From Hyparrhenia diplandra (taxonomy: Eukaryota > Streptophyta > Magnoliopsida > Poales > Poaceae): a DNA stretch of 64,000 nt. A program made the translations under genes and the position numbers. Location of the stretch: NCBI GenBank assembly GCA_015847255.1, contig JADLZK010000401.1, forward strand, positions 620,001 to 684,000, read 5' to 3'. Below are positions 22,064 to 34,323 of the stretch, in pieces. Numbering within the stretch: position 1 is the first letter of the stretch; each line of letters opens with the position of its first letter. The notes under the pieces were generated by a model, which was given only the letters and a program-made list of their open reading frames with translations, searched no databases and was not told where the DNA came from.

Positions 22064-25000
22064 TCAGGTTTGGTGGTTTTTTCTTGTTCTTTGAAGGTTT
22101 CTCTCTAGCGTAAGTGTCATTCTTCTTCTCTCGCCGACGCAAGGCGCTTCAACCTTCCTTGTTTTGTTCTTTGTGGTGAGAACGGTTGGTCTTGAAGTGG
22201 GCTGGTTGTTGTCGATGAAAGATGAAGAAGGGAGAGGCCCATGATCAAGTGACAAGTTAACATGATCTGTTACCTGTCACAAAATGAAGAAGACAATGGC
22301 TGGACACATTATTCACAATGCAAGCTAAAAAAAGGAAATGATCAGCTACAAGTTATTCACCTGTGATAACATCCGGGACAACATATACTTTCTTCGACCA
22401 CCAATGGTTGCCTTTGTGGGCTGTAGGTGTTACGTCATCACTTCCTCAATGACGATGTGTACTAAGTTCAGTATCTTCTTTTCCCTTCTCTCTTTGTTGT
22501 TCTTTGCAAAGGTGGTGGCTGCCTTCTCACTTATTGTTTCGGCCTGATGCACGCCTTCTTGAGTGGATGACCCTTGGAATTGTGGTTAGGCTCATGGCAC
22601 CAAGAACAGTGAATGATGATGCCATGCCTGGACATTGTAGGTCCATTTTTTCCCTGAATCTCATGGGGCTGCTTGCTCCTAGACTTGGGTGGCCTTATCT
22701 TCTTCTCATATATTGGTGGCTCAATATTTGGACCATTCATTTTTGTCCAGTTGGTCTTGTTAGCACATGGCATCACATTGAATCCATACACAACACTATA
22801 AGTTTCAGTAGTGTAGCATTGAGGTATAACATCTTCAGTCGGGGTCGTTTCATGTCTCAAGCAATAGATGGCATGACTACAGGGAATGCCAGTCAAGTTC
22901 CACCTCCTGCAGTCATAGTGCTTGTCATTAATGTTAACTGTGGTAATCTCTATCCCTCACCTCAAAAACACCTCTACCAGCAGGAGAAACATAACAAGTG
23001 TTGGCCCACTTTGAGTTTTGGAGAATTATTTTCCTAATCTTGGGACAGATAGGGCCTGGCCATTTGTTTTGAACATCATGCTGCTTGCTGTATACCCTGT
23101 TCATTAGTTGGTCATTGATCTGCACAATCATGCTGAGGATGGGCATTTCCCTTGCATCTAGTATGTACTTGTTGAATACCTCACACGAATTATTGAGCAA
23201 CAGATCACACTTGGGAAACTCACTAAAAAATGCTCTAACCCAAGTGTTGGGGGCATCTGTTCTAACCATCTATGTGCTTGTGCATCTAATGTCTTCATTT
23301 TCTCCATGTTCCTTTCCCAGGCTGCCACCGTGGTGGACCTAGCACAAGCCCAGAGTTGGTTTTTGAGGTTCTCACCTTTAAAGTGACCTTGAAAGTTGGA
23401 GTACAAATGTCTGACACAGAACCTGTGTTCTGAATCTGGGAAAACTTCTTGGACAGTAGGTATAAGTGCCTAGAGATGCATTGAAACAGTTAGTATACAA
23501 TATAGAATAAGTTTACAAAAATGGATAAGTCATGAAGAAGAAAGAAAAAGTATGTAACCTTTTGCTTGTCAGTCATTATTTGTCCATGGATAACTATTTT
23601 CAATCCCAAGATCTTGCTTGAGGGTTTCAAGGAACCACTTCCATGTCTTCTTTGACTCCACCTCGACATAGCCCATTGATATAGGAAATATGCAATTGTT
23701 TGGGTCTATTCCAACCGCGATCAACAAACATCCTCCAAACTTGGTCTTAATGTGACATCCATCTAAACAAATGACGGGCCTCTGACTAGCTAGGAACTCC
23801 CTTTTGCATGCATCAAGTGAGAAATACATTTGACTAAAATGACCATTATTGAGACCAACATAGAAAGTGCTTCCTGGATTTGACCTCCTCAGTTCATTAC
23901 CAAAATCCCACAAAAGGTTGAATTGCTCAATCTCATCACCATATATCGTATCCATAGACAATCTCCTTGCCCTACCTAACTTGCTCCTAGAGGGTGTCAA
24001 GTTCCAATCCCTCTGCAATCCTTGCAAAATTTCCTAGTGTCATCTTGCTATCTGCTCTAAAGCTCTCAATGTACTTCTCTGATAGCCACTTGGCTGTGCA
24101 GCTCTTGAGAACCCATTCCTTCCTATAGTTATGGTCGCCCACATAAGTTTTGACCATGAATGTCTTAGTTCTGCTATCCAAAGAAGCATACAATGTCCAG
24201 GGGCAGCCAACAGCACAATGAGCCCGAACCCTGCTTTTGTCATTCCTGGGCATCCTAATGTCAACTCTATGCTTTAGGCTGTACTCTCTGATGGCTTTTC
24301 TTAGGAGCTCCACACTAGAGAATATCATGCCTACCTTAAAGGTTGGATTGACTAGATCCTCAGGCTTGAAAGATTTGAACTTCAAATTCACTTGGCCTTC
24401 TCCATCTGAGTCATCGGGCAAATCCAGGTCACTATCTGACCCATCTTTGCCTTCTTCCTTTTTCCTGAACCCTCATGTAGCACCTCTTCATCTACATTTT
24501 CCTCAAATAAGTCATCATCACCATCTTCAAAGTCATAATCACTATCAGCATAGTCTGATCCTTCTGTGTCAACTTCTGTGTCAACTTCCTGATCTTCTTC
24601 CTTCATCGGTAACTGGTTGTCAAAGTCTGATAGCTTCTCTTTTGGGTTTTGATCTGCTATCTGGTTGTACTGACCAGCAACTTCGTTGATTATAATATCA
24701 TCCCAAATGTTGTTGTCACATGCTATCTGGTTGTACTGATCAATATACAACACGAAATTGTTCACCCTACCAACAGTTTGTTTCATAACTAAGGTTTCAG
24801 CATCAGATTCAATGATTCTAAGGCCATCATGCAACTGTTTGCCAGGCAAAAGCCAATACACCTTAGCCTTGCCAATCACATAATCAAGCTACAATAGGAG
24901 GTCTTCTATCCACAGATAGCACCACCATTCTGCTTCCTCGTCATCTTCATATGTGATTTTACCATCAACATAGGATTTGTTCTCACCATGACTAAAGAAA

Positions 25001-25095
25001 AAACCCCCATGATGGACTTCTAGCGAGAATTTGTTCGAATTGGGACCTAAATTAGAGAGGGAGAGAGCTTTAGTGCACTGTACAATCCTAACCAA
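22064..25095 (-). pseudogene. MULE transposase (MURA-like), broken
   Basis: Minus-strand order: an N-terminal PB1-like plant MULE domain (FSLEVHHGGFFFSHGENKSY to RIIESDAETLVM, 25.05-24.7 kb), an acidic linker (24.6-24.45 kb), the MuDR DNA-binding region ([40 protein letters not shown]), and the MULE catalytic region ([32 protein letters not shown] with the DDE aspartate). After an intron of about 90 bp near 23.47-23.56 kb come LYSNFQGHFKGENLKNQLW, the SWIM finger (DCRRWNLTGIPCSHA) and a zinc knuckle CSWCHEPNHNSKGH in which the last Cys reads His. Breaks: TAG at 24891-24889 where a Gln codon is expected, frame changes near 24.46, 24.0 and 23.25 kb. The short frame at 22255-22064 may be the C-terminal exon. 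Confidence 0.88.
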
Positions 25096-25097
25096 AC

Positions 25098-25649
25098 CAC
25101 AGCTCCATCAAAACCCACAATCCAACTAATTTACCCAACAATGCCGATTAGGGTTCTAACGAACTCACCATACTCGGCCGTGCCTCGCCGGGGAAGGCGA
25201 AACACGGCACCCATGGCTCTGCGGGCGCCGAATTCAGCCGCCTACGGGGGGTTCGCCTACCCTCGTGGCCGCCGCGGCGAGCTCCCGGCCGCGGCGGGGG
25301 CGCTCTGTCCGTGGTGGCCGCACAAGCTCGGCCTCCCGCCGGAAGCTTGGCCCTCTCCCGTCGCTTCATGAAGTCGGACCAACCGTCGGTGGGGCCGCTC
25401 TCCTCTCTCCGTGGCCGCCGCCGCCCGCCGCCGGCGGGTGGCACCCTGTCCCCGCCCGCGCGAGTGAATCTCGCGCGACGTCGAAGTCGGGATGGGGTCA
25501 GCGCGACTCGGTCGGCGCTCTCCGTAAGGAACCGGGGCCACCAAATGAAACGCAACAATGTTATCAAAAAAAAACCCAACAAGGGCTTTTTGCATATTGG
25601 GCTCAGTCCAAGTAGGTCGGATCGGGTCAACGTTGCCATCGCGGGCAGT
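25098..25649 (-). other. MULE 5' leader, GC-rich
   Basis: Between the transposase start and the right TIR. Long overlapping frames on both strands reflect high GC content; I see no gene fragment that I can name. It probably holds the promoter and untranslated leader, though a captured host exon cannot be excluded. Confidence 0.4.
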
Positions 25650-25797
25650 CTAGGTGGACAAAACAGCCTCCAATTCCTAGTTTTGGACCCGGATGACACA
25701 TTTAGCAAGTTTAAGGACACGTTAGCTGGTTTTCTAAATACATGGACCTAGATGAGACCTTGAGACAAGTTTAGGGACCTACAATTGTATTTCACTC
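25650..25797. repeat. MULE right terminal inverted repeat
   Basis: Inverted counterpart of the left arm. It contains the transposase-proximal end, about 550 bp upstream of the first recognisable coding sequence. Confidence 0.93.
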
Positions 25798-25806
25798 TAA
25801 TTTTTG

Positions 25807-26770
25807 GGCGAGAATAATTGGCCAAAGACGGACACGAGAAAAATATTGATTTTTGGTAGACACTCTCGTTTATGACAATTCTACCGGAGGACATCGAACA
25901 TATTAAAATATTTATTTCTTATCTAGGAGGTGAGAGAACAATGGTGAGACGTATTTGCCCCTCGGTCGCTTGAATCATTTCATAGCATACGTGAAAATAT
26001 CTCATATTCTTATAAAAGTACTTTCAAGACAAATCTATTGATATGTTTCACATTTCTAAATTCAGTCGCTTAAAAGCTAGTCATGATTTGTATTCATAAT
26101 GTTCCATCTAAACGTCATGGCGGCTTGAATTGACACTATACAAGAATTTTATGTGAGCGTCTAATAAAAGAATAAACAAAACAACCCAACCAAACGGTAA
26201 ATGGGCCAACCAATTTTTTTTTTTTTTTTGACAAATTTGGGCCAACCAATTATATGGTAGTAACCTCCAAATGGCCATTGAGAATCATTGATACAACTCC
26301 ATATTTTTTTCCATTATCGAATATATAAAGAAATAATTAGTCTTTAGAAAGAAGGAACGACCTTTTAGTTGGTAGGCAAAAGAAAGGCAATCTAAGTCTT
26401 TTGGTGAGGAACAACCACTTAAAAACATTGAGCGATCGAAAGTGATCATTCAAGGAAATACCTTCTTTGAAAAATATTTCAAAACATCTAGATTAACGGT
26501 AACTCAAAAGAATGAAAGGTAAGCGAGCTCGTCAAACCGTTCTATCCCCGCAACCACCCAAGACTCGAGAGGCGGCTCAAAAGCCCCACAACGAAGAAAG
26601 GTAATAAAAGGTGAATAAACATGCCATTTTATTCAAACTCTAGCAGAAAAATTTTGTTATAAGCATGACACTTGTAAAAGATAACCCAAGCATAGTAGCA
26701 ACTCCTCGATCAACAACCAAGTACTTATCTTTTTGCTCGAGGATGCACAAAGGGTAAGCTTGGGGGAGTT
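25807..26770 (+). other. Gypsy 3' region ending in a polypurine tract
   Basis: AT-rich sequence without open frames. The last part (about 26690-26770) resembles the 3' untranslated region of grass Tat-type Gypsy elements and ends in AAGCTTGGGGGAGTT, a polypurine tract placed directly before an LTR start. A T-run lies at about 26214-26230. Confidence 0.5.
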
Positions 26771-28246
26771 TGTTGATGGTCACGAATGACATATTTTTAC
26801 CGTCAACATTCTACCATAAAAGTGGTGAAACTATACCTTTTCATACTCATATACATTTATTACTAATATATTTTCACTTGTAGTGTCCACATAACTATTT
26901 TGCAGGAATTATATAAATACAAGTGCAAATTGTACCAAAAGACGCCTTCCTAGAAAGTGTACTTCATCCAAACACCTAGCCCAAGGAACAAGGACTTACC
27001 ACGACGCAATATGACCCAAGCAACCAACACCCGGCATCTTCTCGGGGCCCAATACCGCCTATGGACCAAAGCCCGGCCGAAACGGGCCACGCAAGACGCC
27101 AAGGTCGAGGTGTTTGGGCCCAAACTTGGTGAGGCGGTACAATAAGTGCAGAGGAGGATGGTGTGCGGCAGCTTGGTTCATTTGGTACGATGAACGTGGA
27201 CGCTTGTACATGGTCGGTTTGGTGGTAGTTTAGCAATTAGCCCCCTCTCCTCCATGTATAAGTAACCCCCCCTCTCTCCCTCTCTCAACACACACCACTT
27301 TGGAGCATCTACCTTAGCTACACCACCTCACTCTACCACCACTCTTCTTCTTCTTCTTTGGTCAGTACTTGGAGTAGAAGAGCTACATGGAGGGCTTGTC
27401 TCCTAGAAGAAAGGTTGCTTGGTAATAAATCTCTCTCATGGAGCTTTCTTCTATTTGCAGGTCCTTATTCTTTATTCATGGTGTAACATTTGAATTAGAG
27501 TAATCTTGTTCATATTATAGTCTTGATATATGAATTAGCATATAGTCTATAATCTTGATCTTGACATGTTCATACTTGTTCATTATCGCTCATATTGCTT
27601 ACATGATTAGAGGTGAGATAATGGTTTGTCGTTCTTTCGGGTTTGCTTATGTATTAGTCCGTCCATCCGTAGGGGTGGGGATCCTAGGGAGACATGAGTA
27701 GTTTCCTTGTATGCGGGCATGGTGCCCGGGATATTAAGGGACCTTCGAATATGACTGACATACCACGATTCGTGGGGGGTAGGTGGTCGGGTCGTGTGAG
27801 CTTTTGTCCGTCCATTTAATCCTCTCACGTTCGTATGTAGTGTAGGAGTTCGTAAATGCCTTTCTTCAGGTTGTATGACCCGGGAGGTCTTCTTGTTATT
27901 CTAGACCTAACCATGCCTATTTCATGTTGCATATGATTCTAATTATATTCATTTGTATTCAACATGACTAGAACTACCGGACTACTCCATTAGGTTATTC
28001 ATTTATTCTTTATCTATTTCCTTTATCCTTTGAGGTGGCTTCATGTGTGTGTCACACTATCTTAAAACCATATTGTTACCCCCTGTATGATCAAGTTGGA
28101 TATCAAGTATGCATATTCCAATATTCAGATGCCATGCTAGCTTCTTACATACATGCCTTCATTTGGGAAAATATAAATAATGATACCTGTATACTTCGGG
28201 TGAAATGCTACAATGATAGATCCGTGCGTTTGTGAATGAAATATCA
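26771..28246 (+). mobile_element. Gypsy (Tat-type) 3' LTR
   Basis: Starts TGTTGATGG immediately after the polypurine tract. It contains a TATA-like ATGTATAAGTAACC near 27254, a CT-rich leader, and near its end the CTTCGGGTGAAATGCTAC motif shared with the LTR ending at 40836. The exact end is uncertain (an ATATCAAC near 28240-28246 is a candidate). Confidence 0.6.
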
Positions 28247-28621
28247 ACTATGGCAAGGTCTATCCTTTGTTGATGTACATAGTGTGATCACCGACATGTT
28301 GGTTTCACTTAGGAATATTGTTGACATTTCTTAACACCACAAAAGGATGGATCTAAGACCCAAACCCGGGGCGTTTAAAATGTATAATGGTATCTATCTA
28401 ATAAGTTAGCTTTTGGATGTGGAGTTAATCTCACATTCCAGCAAGGGTTAGGGCTGAGAGTTAAAATAGTTAGATGGAATTAGTTATGGTGTATGTCTCT
28501 GCAACATTATCCATGGTGGAGTTAATCTCACCAGGATAGGCACAAAAGGTGTACCACACATTCTAGCATTGCCTATGAACTAGTCTCTCACCCTAGTTAA
28601 CAACGCTAAGAAATGCACGTA

Positions 28622-30050
28622 ATGGTATTCTTAATATGACACTTGAATCTCTTGCAATGAATATGAATATGATATCCGGAAGCGCACAAATAGAAATACC
28701 AATGTAGCACTTCATCGGGAGTAAGTCTAGGTATCGTATTTATGTTTACTACATAGAAGCGGTAGGCTATGGGTAGATTGATTGAGGTCACTTGTAGTGT
28801 TGTAAAGTAGAATAACCATATGTAATCTAACTACTCTGAATAGGGGTAAGTCATATAAAGATAATGGTAAATGATAAGTGCCAAGTCAAAGATCATGGTG
28901 TGCCACTAGAATGTGTCATAAAAGGCAATGATAGCATGGTATAGGTAGAATAGTCAAAATATTCCTATGTTACTCCTACTTATATGCCAATGACTAAGAT
29001 TAGTGCAAGTACACCTAGTAATCATGGCAGGAAAGCAATATATCAACACATGGTGAACATTACTAAGGAAGATCAAGAACAAAGCAAGTCTACCATAGTA
29101 ATAAAGCTCAACTAGCCCTACATTCGGGGGTGGATTATAAAGGACTCAACAGGAATATCACACCCGCGATCTACCACAAACCCAGAATATAGGGTGATGT
29201 CGCAGACAAACGTTGTATAAACACCACGTTTACACACTGTTGGCCACTCACCCAAGATATCATTAAGTGAGCGCTATACGACTCCATGCTTGAATATAAA
29301 GACAATCTAGCTATACTAGACATATAATCATAATAAACAATGAAACATATGACTAAGAATATAATCATTGAATGGAGCAATGTCAGAACAAATGTAACTA
29401 ACCAAAATACTTACAAGATTAGATACAAGAGAGAAGCTCGGCTCCCGCTACTTCTTGACGATCAGGAATCCAAGGCAAGCTTGACTTCCTCTAGAACTAG
29501 CCTAGATAGTTAATGCTCTAATTATGGTGGAACTAGGGCTTGGGATCTTGACTTGATGACTTGATTGGTATGGAGTAGAATGAATTGGAATGAATTAGGG
29601 TTTCACCCAGGGGGTCGGGGGTCTTGTTATATAGCCCGGGAGGATGCACCACAACCCTTGGATCAAATCGACCTTGATTGATGGACTAGATTACTCCTCA
29701 AAGGCGGTTAGGAACCGACGTAGAAGCTGAGGCTAACAGTTGGGCTCCACGGGCACGGCGCCGTGGCTTAATAAACCTGGGCCCCATCCTTTTTGCGTCG
29801 TGTCCTCTAGTGTCTTCTAGAATATTCTTGCGTGGGTTTCGAGTCGAGTTGCTTCGCGGATAAGTCTTTATGTCGTAGGGCTTGCAAACTCTCGGGCATT
29901 TTCCTCGTTTAATCCCCTCGAAAATATATAAATCACCAAAACTTGTGAAATTATGTTAGTCGAGCCCCTAAACTATGTTGATATTCATTTTAAGCCCTTA
30001 TTTCAGTTTTAAAAAGTCTATTAATTTTATGCTATGAGATATACCAACAA
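28622..30050 (-). mobile_element. Gypsy LTR in opposite orientation
   Basis: On the minus strand it begins TGTTGGTATATCTCATAGC at 30050. It proceeds through ATAAGGGCTTAAAATGAATA and TTTGGTGATTTATATATT, both shared with the LTR at 36731-40836, then a CTATATAAC promoter-like motif near 29625. Its end is near 28622 (AATACCATTA). A GATGAAGTGCTACATTGGTAT motif near the end matches other Tat LTR 3' ends. Confidence 0.6.
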
Positions 30051-30114
30051 ATATCAACGGCGCATTTCGAGGCGCCGTTATTAGAGATGGGGTCTAAACC
30101 TGTTTCTCATGCTA

Positions 30115-30165
30115 GCGCTAAGAAATGCCAACAAGCATTTCTGGCGCTGTTGCCGGGGAATGCAT
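30115..30165 (+). other. Gypsy primer-site-like sequence
   Basis: Plus-strand GCCAACAAGCATTTCTGGCG continuing into CTGTTGCCGGGGAA has the form of a Tat LTR end followed by its usual leader (TGGCGCCGTTGCCGGGGA in related elements). A related inverted GGCGC...GCGCC stem lies just before it (30060-30080). It marks a broken element junction. Confidence 0.4.
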
Positions 30166-30170
30166 TATAT

Positions 30171-31018
30171 TAAGAAACCGTGACATTATAAAAACCTGAT
30201 CCAACAAGCATATTAGACTGGCCACAACGTGAAGTTTGGCCAATGCAAAGAACCACATTTTAGCTTCTAGCATCGAGGTATCACACATTGTGTTGTGCGG
30301 TGCTGAAACTTAATTGTCTGGCATCAAGGCTTCTACTTGACCTGGTGCGAGAAAAAAAAAAAAGAAAGAAAAAATAGTCGCACATGCAGAGAGTTGCAGT
30401 GGCTCCTTATTTGTTTATATATTTTGTGGGTCTCATAGAATGTTTAGACATTGCAACTCTCTCATGAACCGATGCTCACTGACATGTTTATTGACGAGAT
30501 ACTGATGCTCACTATTGTGGGTAGTCTTACAGCTAAAGAAAACAGAGAAGATACAAGTCAGGGCAGGGACCAACTTTTGTAACTTATTGAACCATTCGCC
30601 GTAATCGTACAATAGTTGGACATTTGGACTAGGGGTGTGTTTTAGATCCCTAAAAATTGGCAGGGTAGCGAACTGGAAAGCACTACAATACTTTTCGTTT
30701 GTTTGTGCTAATATTATCGTATCATGGGGTAACTAGGCTCAAAAGAATCGTCTCGCAATATACATCTAAACTGTACAATTAGTTATTTTGTTTACCTACA
30801 TTTCATACTCCGAGCATCCGTCTTTGATACATTTTATGCTTCGATGTGATAGGAATCTTGGAAATTTTGAAAAAAGATACGGAACAAACACACCCTAGGC
30901 AACTAAAAAAGCGCATCCGAAGTGATGATAGTCGGGTAATGGGGAATTCCATAAAGAACGAGTGAAGACATTGCATTGCATGATCACAAACATTATGCCC
31001 TCCGTACGTCATCCGATC
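30171..31018. other. Spacer without recognised gene
   Basis: AT-rich; an A-rich tract occurs at about 30352-30375. No coding similarity or clear repeats. Confidence 0.45.
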
Positions 31019-34000
31019 CAGGCCCGTCCCTGGGGAGGCAATCGGTGCTACGCACTTGGGCCCATGAGGCTGGGGGCCCATGAGGTAGCGTACGTGTATA
31101 GGGCTGTGTATGTGTAATTCTGTATGACCCCATCAACCGCCGTCAGACTCGATCGCCGTTCGCCAATCGTGAGTTCGCGACCTGACTCCGCGTCTCTCCG
31201 CTACGCACGCCGCACACGAGGACCGGCCGTCGGCCTTCTGCGGTTCTGCCCTTCTTCACAGCAATTCCAATTCTATAAAGGTATGAACTAACTAGTACTA
31301 GTGTGCGGATCTTGATTAATTGATTTTTACGGCAATTAGAAATCAAGATTTTTCTTGTTATCTGCCAGTGACGAACGACGCAGGGAGACTCCGCTGCTGA
31401 GTCCTGACTGACGGACACAAGACGACCTTCTGTCCTGCCACAACAATTTGGCAAAGGTATGGGACGTATGATATAGTACAAGTGCACAGTCGTACAGATC
31501 AATTTCCAAATTATGCTTAGTGCTTAGGGTAGCGATAGAGGCTTTAGGGATTTGATTTCTATTTTTTTTTATCATGTTAGATGTTACCAAAGAAACACAA
31601 GTCTGGTGCTCAAAAAAGGAAAGAAAGAAAACAAGAACTTCAATCCAGAGAATCACAAAAGGGTGCTTTTACATAGGTTTTTCCAACATCAAGAAGCGTC
31701 GAAGTCATTCAAAATCAAGGGCAACAACATGATCAGCCAATCATCGCACAAGCTGATGGCAATGATGGTGGTACAAACGAGCAGAATTTAGATGCGCAAG
31801 CCGATGCTACCGAGGACATTTTGGGATCAGGTGAAAATTTGCAGCCTTCGGATGATACAGAAAATATGTATATTGATGAACAATCAATGTTGAGTATCTT
31901 TGATCCTAGGACATGGGAAAATCTTGACAATATCAAAAAGGGATATCATAATTGAGAAAGGGCCTGTGAGAGAGATGGATTTACAATTTCCTAGTGATCC
32001 TAGTAATAGGCGTTTTTCATATGCCTATTACTCTAGAAAGATGAATAATGGAGAGGTTGTTGATAGGAAGTGGTTGGTTTACTCTAAACATGTGGACAAG
32101 GTCTTTTGTTTTGCTGCAAACTATTCAAATCAAATGAGTACACGGCCGTTAGCAAATGATGGAGTGAGGGATTGGAAGCATTTGAGTGACAGAATAAAAC
32201 AACATGAGAGCAGCCAAGAGCATCCGACAAACATGAGTACATGGATTGATCTTCGGATTAGATTGAGCAACAATTAAACAATTGATCATGATATGCAGCG
32301 GGAAATTGCAAAAGAGAAGGAGCGTTGGAGAAAAGTTTTGGTAAGAATAGTTTTCGCCTGTGAAGTTTCTTGCTAAGCAAAATCTAGCCTTTCGAGGAAC
32401 AAATGCAAAACTTTATCAACCAAATAATGGTAATTTCCCTCGGCCACAGTGGAAATGATTGCTGAATTTGATCCTGTCATGCAAGAACATATTAGGCGCA
32501 TTCATGATAATGAAATCCATCATCATTATCTTGGCCCTAGGATACAAAATGAGTTAATTGCTATGCTTGCCGATGCTGTTAAAAACATATCTTAAAGATC
32601 ATAAAAGGTGCAAAGTACTTCTCTGTTATCTTGGATTGTACACCGGATGTGAGTCATGAAGAACAAATGACACTAATTGTGCGGTGTGTTAATATGCCTA
32701 GTGCCATTCCAAGAGTAGAGGAATTTTTTCTAGAGTACTTAAAGGTTGATGACACATCAGGATTGGGGCTTTTTAATGTAATCGTTGGATGCATTGCAGT
32801 CTCTTGGTTTGAACATTGATGATGTGAGAGGTCGGGGATATGATAATGGTTCCAATATGAAGGGAAAACATCAAGGTGTGCGTGCACGTGTGCTTGAAAT
32901 TAATCCGAGAGCATTGTATGTGCCATGTGCATGTCATAGTCCGAACCTTATTCTTTGTGATATGGCAAAATCTTGCAGGAAAGCACTTACTTTTTTTGGT
33001 GTCATACAACAGATATATCGTCTCGTTTGCACGCTCTACTAAAAAGTGGAAAATTTTGATCGATCATATTGATAGGTTTATTGTCAAACCCTTGTCCGAT
33101 ACTCGTTGGGAGAGTCGAATAAAGAGTGTGCAACCTATCAGGTATCAAGCCTCTCAAATAAGATCAGCTCTTAGGGAGGTGGAAAGAACTTGTACCGAGG
33201 ACCCTAAATCGCTGAGTGAAGTTTGGATCATTGGCAACCACTATTGGGAATTTTGAATTTTTAGTTAGTATGGTTATTTGGGAAGATATTTTATCTGTCA
33301 TCAACATGGTGAGCAAAAATTGCAGTCTCCAATTGTATGTTTGGATACTACTTTAAAACAAATAGACGGGTCATATCATATTTTAAGAATTACAGAGACA
33401 ATGGGCTTAAGTGCAAGTATTGAGTCTGCAAAATCCATTGCATCTAGTTTGGATGTGGAGCCAACATTTCCTACCAAACGTAAAGGTAAAAAGGAAGAAA
33501 CAATTTGATGAACACAATGATGAAACTGAAGAATTACAACGGTCAGCTATAGATGACTTCCAAGATGAGTACTTCCTAGTTATTGTTGATTATGCAATTG
33601 TTTCATTGACTAGTCGATTTGATCAGCTAAAGGAATTTGAGAAAATATTTGGTTTCTTGTTCAATTCAGAAAATCTAAAGTCCTTGGATCACAGTCATCT
33701 ACTTAGAGACTGTTGCACAACTTTTTGTGAAAAAATTTTCTCATGACAACAAGTCTGATGTTGAGTTAGATGATTTGTTCTCTCGAGTTGAAAGTGTTGC
33801 AAGTAACTTTGCGGATCGGTTGATGTCAAGATCCGAGATTCTTCACTTTATTAAAGTTGCGTAAAGCTATCCAAATGCTTCTATTGCATATCGGATTCTC
33901 TTAACTATTCCAAAGGACAGTAGCATCAGCTGAAAGAAGCTTCTCTAAATTGAAGCTACTAAAAATTGTTTGAGGTCAACAATGCTACAAGAAAGATTAA

Positions 34001-34323
34001 ATGGCTTGGCTATGTGCAGTATTGAGAAGGATATTTTAGATACAATTGTTCTTGAAGATTTTACATCAAAAAGCCCAGAGATGCCTTTTTAAAAAGCATT
34101 AAAGCATTATACTTTTATTCGAGGTAACCAGCCATCATAGTTATTTTATTGTTTTTTATCTTATTTGATGTACTGTTACTTTTGCAAGAAGAATTCAATA
34201 TATGATACAAGTTTATTGTTACCAATACTATTATATACTGTAATTGTTATATTAAAATTTTAGATTGTCGGGCCCTTCGTGTCTTGCTCGCCCAAAGGCC
34301 TACAAAATCTGTGGGACGGGCTG
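31019..34323 (+). mobile_element. hAT transposon, degenerate
   Basis: Left end CAGGCCCGTCCC at 31019 and right end TGGGACGGGCTG at 34323 form short hAT-like inverted repeats (one indel). They enclose a plus-strand hAT transposase of the DUF4371/ZMYM1-like class. I could not identify an 8-bp target duplication, so the boundaries are probable rather than proven. Confidence 0.65.
31581..34092 (+). pseudogene. hAT transposase (DUF4371, TTF finger class), broken
   Basis: From ATG at 31581 (MLPKKHKSGAQKRKERK) through a TTF-type finger region ([48 protein letters not shown]), then DUF4371 ([68 protein letters not shown]), and a C-terminal dimerisation region (ERSFSKLKLLK, RLNGLAMCSIEKDILD) ending at 34092. 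The N-terminal, middle and C-terminal parts lie in different frames, with an in-frame stop after RLSNN near 32275 and others. It is not translatable as it stands. Intact proteins of this class are about 700-800 residues. Confidence 0.85.

Larger units (their letters stand above)
21444..25797 (-). mobile_element. Mutator-like element (MULE), complete, TSD TAATTTTTG
   Basis: A 4354-bp element with long terminal inverted repeats (21444-21593 and 25650-25797), both starting GAGTGAAATACA. It is flanked by a perfect 9-bp duplication TAATTTTTG (21435-21443 and 25798-25806). It carries a minus-strand MURA-type transposase gene. The 9-bp duplication and long TIRs define a MULE. The element is structurally complete, but its transposase frame is broken. 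Confidence 0.95.

Noticed and set aside
25148..25751. 190- and 146-codon frames inside the MULE 5' region
   Set aside because: Compositional artefact of a GC-rich leader; part runs into the terminal inverted repeat.
26876..26890. CTTGTAGTG as the missing CACTA end
   Set aside because: It is inside a Gypsy LTR, far beyond the MULE, with no subterminal repeats; likewise the one near 28790.
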